Part shown: one piece after another, positions 1 to 6,423 of the stretch
Layout of the letters: each line of letters opens with the position of its first letter
How positions within the stretch are numbered: position 1 is the stretch's first letter
Assembly: GCA_903824515.1 (NCBI GenBank)
Contig: CAIJXA010000108.1
Coordinates: forward strand, 1 to 8,553
Origin: an uncultured bacterium
GTDB lineage: Bacteria > Patescibacteriota > Minisyncoccia > Moranbacterales > GWC2-37-73
DNA length: 8,553 nucleotides
Direction: 5' to 3'
The notes under the pieces: generated by a model
What the model saw: the letters and a program-made list of their open reading frames with translations, nothing else
What the model was told of the DNA's origin: nothing
The model's database searches: none
Made by a program: the position numbers and the translations under genes

Positions 1-15
1 TGGGAAGGTCACTAA

Positions 16-44
16 TTGACTTAAGTGGGAAAATCCTTTAAGAT
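16..44 (+). promoter_or_regulatory. Candidate promoter of the tRNA-Pro gene
   Basis: A -35-like TTGACT (16-21) is followed after exactly 17 bases by a -10-like TAAGAT (39-44). The predicted start near 51 would give a leader of under 20 bases before the tRNA, which fits a tRNA transcription unit. The -35 matches the sigma-70 consensus at 5 of 6 positions and the -10 at 4 of 6. No extended -10 TG is present. Confidence 0.5.
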
Positions 45-67
45 GGATATTAGTTAGCAATCAGCCT

Positions 68-140
68 CGGGGCGTGGTGTCAACGGCTAGCACGAGTGGT
101 TTGGGACCATTTAGACAGGGTTCGAATCCCTGCGCCCCGA
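68..140 (+). tRNA. tRNA-Pro, anticodon TGG
   Basis: A full cloverleaf can be drawn. The acceptor stem is CGGGGCG (68-74) with CGCCCCG (133-139), and the discriminator base is A140. The D-stem is GTGT (77-80) with GCAC (90-93). The anticodon stem AGTGG (95-99) pairs with CCATT (107-111) around loop TTTGGGA, with anticodon TGG at 102-104. The variable loop is 4 bases (TAGA). The T-arm is CAGGG-TTCGAAT-CCCTG (116-132). TGG reads proline CCN codons, and the CGGGGC acceptor start and TTTGGGA loop are typical of bacterial tRNA-Pro. The bases after the discriminator are CAT, so CCA is not encoded and must be added by a nucleotidyltransferase. Confidence 0.95.
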
Positions 141-215
141 CATAAAACTAAAAACAGAGAAGACCTTTAAAGTCTTCTCTGTTTTTAGTTTTATATTGAG
201 GCAGGGATTCGAACC
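119..215. repeat. 15-bp inverted repeat of the tRNA T-arm (119-133 / 201-215)
   Basis: The 3' half of the tRNA T-arm (119-133, read GGTTCGAATCCCTGC) recurs as an exact 15-base reverse complement at 201-215. The two arms flank the 23-bp hairpin, so the segment is a nested palindrome with 8 unpaired bases on the left and 6 on the right. The second copy is not a tRNA. Read on the minus strand, its T-stem would keep only two base pairs and no cloverleaf follows. It may be a tRNA remnant, a recombination scar or a decayed attachment site. Confidence 0.75.
142..194 (+). terminator. Perfect 23-bp hairpin just after tRNA-Pro, probable terminator
   Basis: Bases 142-164 are perfectly complementary to 172-194 around the 7-base loop CTTTAAA. 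The hairpin begins two bases after the tRNA discriminator. The 3' arm contains T5 and T4 runs, so the structure could act as an intrinsic terminator or as a 3' processing signal for the tRNA precursor. A 23-bp perfect stem is much longer than an ordinary terminator stem of about 6-12 bp. The hairpin itself is directly visible and its function is inferred. Confidence 0.65.
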
Positions 216-337
216 GGCAGAAGTGAGCGCCGAGAGCAGACGAGGCAAGCGAACGTAGATGAATGCGACCATAGGAGCATTCAGCTCTGCCGCGGGCAAC
301 GAGCAATCAGTAGATTGCGAGGCGGAAATCCCTGCCT
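199..337. other. GC-rich structured segment bounded by an 11-bp inverted repeat
   Basis: AGGCAGGGATT (199-209) and its exact complement AATCCCTGCCT (327-337) enclose a GC-rich block in an AT-rich setting. Inside are nested complementary arms: 215-221 with 286-292 (7 bp), 260-266 with 277-283 (7 bp, 10-base loop), and 303-308 with 313-318 (6 bp, loop AGTA). Together they allow a multibranched fold. The outer arms are also T-arm-like, because AATCCCTGC is shared with the tRNA at 125-133. It could be a small structured RNA, a non-autonomous element or a tRNA-derived relic. I recognise no known RNA family. Confidence 0.45.
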
Positions 338-355
338 ACCATAAGTTATTTTGAG

Positions 356-458
356 AATGTAAGAGGGATTCGAAGGGTATTTCAAAAAAGCAAACGATTT
401 TGCTTTTTTGAAAACCCAGGCTCTGGAGGAGAGTTTTCTCTAAATGTAAGAGAGAATC
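356..458. repeat. Diverged 16-base direct repeat pair (356-371 and 443-458)
   Basis: AATGTAAGAGGGATTC (356-371) and AATGTAAGAGAGAATC (443-458) match at 14 of 16 positions in the same orientation, 87 bases apart. The first copy runs into GGGATTCGAA (365-374), the T-arm-like decamer also seen at 204-213. The second copy has lost that resemblance. They bracket the long hairpin at 375-417. This could be a short duplication or the edges of a decayed insertion. Confidence 0.5.
375..417. repeat. Long hairpin with A6/T6 arms
   Basis: Bases 380-394 pair perfectly with 399-413 around the tetraloop CGAT. The stem extends through GGGT (375-378) with ACCC (414-417) past a single bulged A at 379, giving 19 bp in all. 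No T-run follows the stem on either strand, so it is not a textbook intrinsic terminator. Lying between the tRNA region and hsdR, it could insulate the operon or belong to the repeat cluster here. Confidence 0.6.
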
Positions 459-534
459 AGAAAAAATTAAAAAGCTCTTTTATTAATCTTTGGGAATTGC
501 ACTTGCCCATATTGAAAATCAGTCATAACTTTTC

Positions 535-563
535 TTGAGTAATTATCAACTTAATGATACCAT
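535..563 (+). promoter_or_regulatory. Candidate promoter of the restriction operon
   Basis: TTGAGT (535-540) is followed after 17 bases by TACCAT (558-563), which is preceded by an extended -10 TG (555-556). Predicted transcription would start near 570, about 55 bases before hsdR. Each hexamer matches consensus at 4 of 6 positions. The TGnTA form recurs at the other protein-gene promoters in this window, which raises my confidence. No Shine-Dalgarno site is visible before the hsdR ATG. I see nothing else identifiable between the hairpin at 375-417 and this promoter apart from the repeat copy at 443-458. Confidence 0.45.
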
Positions 564-625
564 AAGAACAGCAAAAAATCCCCTTAAAAGTGACATTTTT
601 AGAATAATTCTGAATCATTAATTTT

Positions 626-3184
626 ATGCAAAAAGAAGCAAGCGCAAGAATCAAAATAAACAAACTACTTGAAGAATCAGGTTGGCGTTTTGAAGATGAT
701 AAAAAAGGAAAAGCAAATATCTCGCTTGAGGCTGGCGTGAAATTTAATGAGCTTGATGAGGATTTGGAAAATGCAACCACTTCAGATGGTCGTCGTGGTG
801 CAGTTGATTTTCTTCTGCTTGACAAGGATGGTCGTGCTTTAGTTGTCGTAGAAGCAAAACGCGAATCTATTGACCCACTTTCAGCCAAAGAGCAGGCAAG
901 AAATTATGCTCGCAATTGCGGTGCTCGTTTTGTTATTCTTTCAAATGGCAACATTCACTATTTTTGGGACACTAAGCATGGCAACCCCGACACAATTTCG
1001 CGTTTTCCAACTCAAGATTCGATTACACAATATGAAAAATACACCCCAAATCCAGTGGAACTCGCTCAAACTAAAGTTGATGAAAACTATATTATTTCAA
1101 CTCAAATTCCAACTTTTGCGACAGATCCAGCTTTTCAAAATGAAGCTACTCGAGGGGACTTTCTAAAAAACAATAAGCTTAAACAACTCAGACCGTATCA
1201 AGTCCAAGCTATTGAAGCACTCCAACAAGAAGCAATCAGGAAAGGAAGTAAACGATTTTTATTTGAAATGGCAACGGGTACAGGGAAAACCCTTATTTCC
1301 GCTGCGGTGATTAAGCTTTTTCTCAAATCAGGAAATGCTCGTCGAGTTTTATTTTTGGTTGATCGTCTTGAGCTTGAAGACCAAGCCCAGACAGCCTTTG
1401 AAAAATATCTTGGCAAAGATTATCGAAGCGTAATTTATAAGGAAAACAAAGATTCTTGGGCAAATGCCAGCATTGTTGTTTCCACAATCCAAACATTTTT
1501 GGCTGGTGATCGCTACAAAAAAGAGTTTTCTCCGACTGATTTTGAATTAGTAATTTCCGATGAAGCTCATCGTTCAATTGGTGGCAATAGTAGAGCTGTT
1601 TTTGAATATTTTGTTGGCTATAAATTAGGACTTACTGCTACCCCAAAAAATTATTTGAAAGGATTTGATGCCGAGAGTACGGACAGTCAAAGAGAATATG
1701 AACGCCGGCTTTTGATTGATACTTATAAAACATTTGGTTGCGATTCTGGCAATCCAACTTTTTCTTATGATTTGGAAAAAGGTTCGGAAGAGGGCTACCT
1801 CATAAAGCCGACACTTGTTGATGCTCGCACAAATGTCACAACTGAACTTCTTTCGGAAAAAGGTTACGCCGTGCATACACTCACGGAAAAAGGTGAAATT
1901 GTTGATGAATTTTTCAATGAGCGACATTTTGAACGCAAAATTTTTAATGAAGAAACCAATGTCGCAATGTGCAAGGCTTTGATTGACAATGGACTTTTTG
2001 ATCCAATTGCTGAAGCTTTGGGAATAAAACTTTTTGGAAAAACGATTGTGTTTGCAGTTTCTCAAAAACATGCTGGAAACCTTACGAATATTCTAAATAA
2101 ACTTGCTTTTGAAAAATGGCCGGAACAATACAGTCAATCTAATTTTGCCATGCAAGTTTCTTCGCAGGTTGCAGGTGCGCAACAAATGACTATCAATTTT
2201 GCCAACAATTGCCTTGGCGGAAAAGTTGGCCAACCAGAGGGCTATGATTCAAGCAAAACTCGCGTAGCCGTGACTGTTGGCATGATGACGACAGGCTATG
2301 ACTGTCAGGATTTGCTAAACATTGCTCTAATGCGACCAGTTTTTTCACCGACTGATTTTGTGCAGATCAAAGGACGAGGAACCAGAAAATGGCAGTTTGA
2401 ATATGATGATTATGAGAACGAGCCACTTTTTGAAGAAAAAGAAAAGTTCAAATTTTTTGATTTTTTTGCTACTTGTGAATATTTTGAAAATGAATTTGCA
2501 TATGATGAAAAAATAAAACTTCCATTGAGTCATATCGCCTCACCAAATGGACCAATTGGCTCAGGAGGTGATGGCCCAACAGATCCACCACTGCCACCAA
2601 ACAGTCCAATCAACTTAAACTCTCCAGATGAATATCTCCCACCCAAAGAAACTGAGGGCATTATTATGCGGATTGATCGAGAGGGTTTTAAGCGTGCCGT
2701 TGAAGAGGATGTGCTTGGAAATATTACGCTCAAAAATATGTGGGAAAATGGTGAGATTGAAGAAGCTGAAGATTTTGCCAAAAAAGAAATTTTCGACAGA
2801 CCAAAATATTTTCTTAATTTGGATAAAATTCGCAAAATTTTTAATGTTGATCGTCGAATTTCCGTCAAAGAATTTTTGCAGGTTGCTTTTGGTGACAAGG
2901 AATCATTTGAAATGAAAGATGATCTTTTGGAATCAGAATGGGAAAAGTTTATGGAAATAAATCCTGTGGATCAAGCTCATTATCAAAATGTGAAAAATTT
3001 TTTCAAAGCGTATACCACCGACAAAGAAATTCGCGAGATCATTGATGCTCCAAATGGAGAGTTATGGGGAAAATTAAACACAACACCCGCTTTTACTTTT
3101 GAGGAATTTAACGCTTGCAATGGTTTCAGACAGACAGTGCCTCAATATGTTCGAGACTATGCCTATCATTTAACGAATTTATAA
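626..3184 (+). CDS. hsdR: Type I restriction enzyme subunit R (HsdR), EcoEI-like
   Basis: An 852-residue motor and nuclease subunit that would translocate DNA with ATP and cut it when recognition sites are unmethylated. The N-terminal PD-(D/E)xK nuclease shows D61, E76-A-K78 and the QARNYA helix (90-95). The superfamily 2 helicase shows Walker A GTGKT (218-222), DEAH (312-315), motif III TATP (337-340), motif V TTGYD (555-559) and motif VI QIKGRGTRK (580-588). A proline- and glycine-rich linker (about 645-673) leads to the C-terminal EcoEI-type domain that docks on the methyltransferase. All catalytic residues expected of the family are present and the reading frame is intact, so it should be active. 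The ATG at 626 lies just ahead of the conserved N-terminal region; no Shine-Dalgarno site supports it. It is the first gene of the operon, and the next starts 4 bases after its stop. A shorter HsdR of this type suggests a family B-like enzyme. Confidence 0.96.
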   Translation: MQKEASARIKINKLLEESGWRFEDDKKGKANISLEAGVKFNELDEDLENATTSDGRRGAVDFLLLDKDGRALVVVEAKRESIDPLSAKEQARNYARNCGARFVILSNGNIHYFWDTKHGNPDTISRFPTQDSITQYEKYTPNPVELAQTKVDENYIISTQIPTFATDPAFQNEATRGDFLKNNKLKQLRPYQVQAIEALQQEAIRKGSKRFLFEMATGTGKTLISAAVIKLFLKSGNARRVLFLVDRLELEDQAQTAFEKYLGKDYRSVIYKENKDSWANASIVVSTIQTFLAGDRYKKEFSPTDFELVISDEAHRSIGGNSRAVFEYFVGYKLGLTATPKNYLKGFDAESTDSQREYERRLLIDTYKTFGCDSGNPTFSYDLEKGSEEGYLIKPTLVDARTNVTTELLSEKGYAVHTLTEKGEIVDEFFNERHFERKIFNEETNVAMCKALIDNGLFDPIAEALGIKLFGKTIVFAVSQKHAGNLTNILNKLAFEKWPEQYSQSNFAMQVSSQVAGAQQMTINFANNCLGGKVGQPEGYDSSKTRVAVTVGMMTTGYDCQDLLNIALMRPVFSPTDFVQIKGRGTRKWQFEYDDYENEPLFEEKEKFKFFDFFATCEYFENEFAYDEKIKLPLSHIASPNGPIGSGGDGPTDPPLPPNSPINLNSPDEYLPPKETEGIIMRIDREGFKRAVEEDVLGNITLKNMWENGEIEEAEDFAKKEIFDRPKYFLNLDKIRKIFNVDRRISVKEFLQVAFGDKESFEMKDDLLESEWEKFMEINPVDQAHYQNVKNFFKAYTTDKEIREIIDAPNGELWGKLNTTPAFTFEEFNACNGFRQTVPQYVRDYAYHLTNL

Positions 3185-3188
3185 AATT

Positions 3189-5666
3189 ATGAATACAGAA
3201 ACAAAAAGACACATTGACACTGCCCGTCAAATTCTTGTTGGCGTTGTGCCAAATCCTTCCACTCAAATTGATCAAATCACAAATGCTTTGATCTATAAGT
3301 TTATGGATGATATGGATCAAAGTGTAATTAAAATTGGTGGCAAGCCAACTTTTTTCACTGGCGAATTGGAAAAATATGCTTGGGTTCGAATTATGGATGG
3401 ACGAATCGGTGCTCAAGAGAGAATGAATTTATATGGCGAAGCACTAGTGAAATTTTCACAGTCAAAACAACTTCCGGAATTATTCCGTGATATTTTTAAA
3501 TCAGCTTTTTTGCCATATCGCTCACCAGAAGTGCTGGATATGTTTTTAAAAGAAATAAACTATTTCAGCTATTCTCATTCTGAAGATTTGGGGGATGCTT
3601 TTGAATATTTACTTTCAGTGATGAGTAGTCAAGGTGATGCTGGGATGTTCCGCACCCCACGCCATATCATTGAATTTATTGTGGATGTAGTCAACCCAAC
3701 CAAAGATGACAAAATTCTTGACCCTGCTTGTGGCACGGCTGGCTTTTTGATTTCTGCCTACAAACATATTCTCGAGCAACACGATGGTTTGAATGATCCA
3801 GAAAAAAAAGAGATTCCACTCACGCCAGAGCAAAAAAAGAAATTGACGAATAGTTTTATTGGCTATGATATTTCACCAGAGATGGTGCGCCTTTCTCGGG
3901 TTAATATGTATTTGCATAATTTCAAAGATCCGCAAATTGTTGCCTACAATACTCTCGCTGATGAAGAACGCTGGAATGATAAATTTGATGTAATTCTGGC
4001 CAATCCGCCTTTTATGACCCCCAAAGGTGCAGGAAAACCGCACAGTAAATTCACCATTCAGGCAAGCAAGAGTGAAGTTTTGTTTGTGGATTATATTATG
4101 CATCATTTGCGTCCAAAAGGTCGGGCTGGAATCATTGTGCCAGAAGGAATTATTTTTTCCTCAGGAAATTCATACAAAGAATTGAGAAAAAATCTTATTG
4201 AAGATGGGCTTTATGGAGTAGTTTCTTTACCGAGTGGTGTTTTCAATCCCTATGCTGGCGTGAAAACAAGTATTCTACTTTTTGACAACGAAATTGCTAA
4301 ACAACGAAGTGAAATTATATTTGTGAAAGTTGAAAATGATGGTTTTGATTTGGGCGCGCAAAGAAGAGAGAGTCAAAAGAATGATTTGCCAAGGGCTTTG
4401 GAGGTTCTCAATAAATTCAAAACCATGATTGGAAACGGATTATCGGATTGTCATGATGAATTGGACGAATGGATCAAAAATCATACCAATCCTTTAATCA
4501 GGGAAATCAAGGTGCAGACAGTCCAGAAAACAAAAATTGCCGAGAGCGGTGATTACAATCTGAGTGGTGATCGTTATCGCATTGCGACTGATTATTCAAA
4601 TGCGAAATGGCCAATGGTTGAATTGGGTGCCATCGCCGAGATTAGAATGGGTGAAACTTTAATTAAGAGTGATCTCACTGGCACTGGGCGCCCGATTTTT
4701 AGTGCTGATACTTCTAATAGACCCTGGATGTATTCAAATAAAACTAAGTTATCTTTTGGTAAAAAAACAATAGTTATTGGGGCACGAGGAACAATTGGAT
4801 CCATTAAGCTTCCTCAAGTAGAAGATTTCACATGTACTCAAACAACTATAGCGGTGACCGTAAACGAGAAAGTAAATGAAAAGTATGTTTATTTTCAATT
4901 AAGTAATTTTGATTTTTCTAGCATAAAAGAAGGTGTTGGAATCCCAATGATAACAGTGAAATCTGTTTCAAAAATAAAAATACCACTTCCTCCTCTTAAA
5001 ATTCAAGAGCAAACTGTAGCAGAGTTAGATAACTATCAAAATATTATAACTGGTGCTAAGCAAATTATCTCAAACTGGAAGCCAAAAATTGAATTTGACC
5101 TAAGATGGGAAAAGGTAAAATTAAATGATGTTTGCGAGATAGTATCGAAGCTCGTTAATCCTCGTGATGATGAATTCAAGAATCTATTGCATGTAGGTGG
5201 AGCGAATATAATTTCAGCGAATGGAGAATTAATAAATATGCAGTCAGTAGAAAATGAAAAATTAATTTCTGGAAAGTTTATATTTGATGAAACAGTAGTA
5301 TTATATAATAAAATTCGTCCATACTTAATGAAAGTTGCACGACCAAATTTTCGGGGACTATGCAGTGCTGACATATACCCATTGAAGCCATCAAATAACA
5401 GATTAATGAGAGATTTCCTATTTTCCTTACTTTTAACACCCGAGTTTACCGAATATGCAATTCAGGGATCAGGTAGGGTTGGTATGCCGAAAGTGAGTAG
5501 AGAGTATTTATTTGATTTTTCATTTGGTCTTCCACCTCTCACCATTCAAAAACAAATCGTCTCAAAAATCGAAGCCGAACGCTCAATTGTGGAAAGCAAC
5601 AAAAAACTCATTGAAATTTACGAACAGAAAACCAAAGAAGCCATCGCCAAACTTTGGGCTGAATAA
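3189..5666 (+). CDS. Fused type I methyltransferase-specificity protein (HsdM-HsdS)
   Basis: An 825-residue protein that joins what are normally two genes. Residues 1 to about 470 are HsdM: an N-terminal helical domain, then an N6-adenine methyltransferase with S-adenosylmethionine motif I DPACGTAGF (178-186) and catalytic NPPF (272-275). Residues from about 474 are HsdS with two target recognition domains, about 474-627 and 640-815. Each ends in the conserved PPL-x-I-Q element (600-605 and 782-787) followed by a helix that acts as the spacer ruler. The protein would recognise a bipartite site and methylate adenine; with HsdR it would restrict unmodified DNA. No stop or frameshift separates the halves, so the fusion is in frame. 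An ordinary enzyme has two HsdM per HsdS, whereas a fusion imposes 1:1 unless a second chain joins. Codon use changes between residues 485 and 775. The target sequence cannot be read from the protein by eye. Confidence 0.95.
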   Translation: MNTETKRHIDTARQILVGVVPNPSTQIDQITNALIYKFMDDMDQSVIKIGGKPTFFTGELEKYAWVRIMDGRIGAQERMNLYGEALVKFSQSKQLPELFRDIFKSAFLPYRSPEVLDMFLKEINYFSYSHSEDLGDAFEYLLSVMSSQGDAGMFRTPRHIIEFIVDVVNPTKDDKILDPACGTAGFLISAYKHILEQHDGLNDPEKKEIPLTPEQKKKLTNSFIGYDISPEMVRLSRVNMYLHNFKDPQIVAYNTLADEERWNDKFDVILANPPFMTPKGAGKPHSKFTIQASKSEVLFVDYIMHHLRPKGRAGIIVPEGIIFSSGNSYKELRKNLIEDGLYGVVSLPSGVFNPYAGVKTSILLFDNEIAKQRSEIIFVKVENDGFDLGAQRRESQKNDLPRALEVLNKFKTMIGNGLSDCHDELDEWIKNHTNPLIREIKVQTVQKTKIAESGDYNLSGDRYRIATDYSNAKWPMVELGAIAEIRMGETLIKSDLTGTGRPIFSADTSNRPWMYSNKTKLSFGKKTIVIGARGTIGSIKLPQVEDFTCTQTTIAVTVNEKVNEKYVYFQLSNFDFSSIKEGVGIPMITVKSVSKIKIPLPPLKIQEQTVAELDNYQNIITGAKQIISNWKPKIEFDLRWEKVKLNDVCEIVSKLVNPRDDEFKNLLHVGGANIISANGELINMQSVENEKLISGKFIFDETVVLYNKIRPYLMKVARPNFRGLCSADIYPLKPSNNRLMRDFLFSLLLTPEFTEYAIQGSGRVGMPKVSREYLFDFSFGLPPLTIQKQIVSKIEAERSIVESNKKLIEIYEQKTKEAIAKLWAE

Positions 5667-5668
5667 AT

Positions 5669-6406
5669 ATGTATGAAAATGCCCAAGAAATTTTTAACTA
5701 TCTGCCTATTCGCAAAAATAAACTAGAGCAAGACTATATTGAACATCTCTGGAAGTCTTATGCTGTTTTAGATGAAGGCGATGAAATTTCCCGTCCATTT
5801 GCAGTAATGCCATTTCACTTGCTTTTTATGTTGGCGATTCAATATAGGGTTTTGCGAATTTACAAAGAGCAAAAAGAAAAATATGGGTTAGTGCTTACAA
5901 CCAAAAACCCACGCGACGAAGAAAGAGATATTTTGGCGCCGGAATCACCGTTTGCTATTGCCTTTTTGGGAGAAAGTGAGATCGTGGATTTTTTGAAAAT
6001 TGCGGGACTGTCATCAGACGACGCACGCAGTATTAAAAAATCGATTATTCGGTATCGTAACGATAAAATCGCACATGCTAAAGGTTTTATTGAGACTAAT
6101 ATCGAAAAGAAAATTACCGAATATTTTGAATGGCTGGAAACATTACAAACTGTCAATCGATTAATAAACCAATGTATTGCTAACGCGTGGCTCACTGAAA
6201 TTCAAATTGATGACAATTTGGATGAATTCTTAGAAGCTCGTTTTTTAAATTCTTGTATTACGCCAAAGGATCTTCGGGATATTTTTGAAATATTTATCAA
6301 AGCAAGGAATTTAAATTTGTCTGTTTGGTTGCAGGTCGCAGAAAAGTGTGCAGAAACAAAACAGCCTTGGTTAATAAAGAATTTCGTGCACGTTTTAAAA
6401 AGCTAA
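5669..6406 (+). CDS. Operon-linked hypothetical protein with a HEPN-type motif
   Basis: A 245-residue protein starting 2 bases after the HsdM-HsdS stop, so almost certainly co-transcribed and perhaps translationally coupled. I do not recognise a named family. It is rich in predicted helix, with an amphipathic or hydrophobic helix near 46-66 and no signal peptide. Residues 128-137 read RYRNDKIAHA and contain R130-N131-x4-H136, matching the R-polar-x(3-5)-H signature of HEPN RNases and nucleotidyltransferase-partner proteins, placed as usual at the end of a helix after charged residues. HEPN proteins often act as RNA-cleaving toxins or abortive-infection effectors, and some accompany type I systems, such as the anticodon nucleases PrrC and RloC. 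This protein lacks the ABC ATPase half of those. A role as an RNA-targeting backup to the restriction enzyme is inference. Non-catalytic HEPN domains also exist, so activity is not certain. Confidence 0.85.
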   Translation: MYENAQEIFNYLPIRKNKLEQDYIEHLWKSYAVLDEGDEISRPFAVMPFHLLFMLAIQYRVLRIYKEQKEKYGLVLTTKNPRDEERDILAPESPFAIAFLGESEIVDFLKIAGLSSDDARSIKKSIIRYRNDKIAHAKGFIETNIEKKITEYFEWLETLQTVNRLINQCIANAWLTEIQIDDNLDEFLEARFLNSCITPKDLRDIFEIFIKARNLNLSVWLQVAEKCAETKQPWLIKNFVHVLKS

Positions 6407-6423
6407 GTGAAACATATCCTAAT

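Noticed and set aside
111..299. 62-codon minus-strand frame through the tRNA and hairpin region
   Set aside because: It is antisense to the tRNA T-arm, the hairpin and the structured block. Its C-terminal part simply translates the reversed tRNA sequence, a well-known false gene type.
523..888. 121-codon minus-strand frame over the start of hsdR
   Set aside because: It is a serine-rich shadow of the hsdR frame with no family resemblance, and it covers the operon promoter.
6325..6423. TTG start giving a 335-residue version of the fourth operon protein
   Set aside because: It would overlap the previous gene by 82 bases with a non-ATG start. The added residues are basic and show no motif. The ATG at 6424 fits the packed operon better, though the longer form is not excluded.
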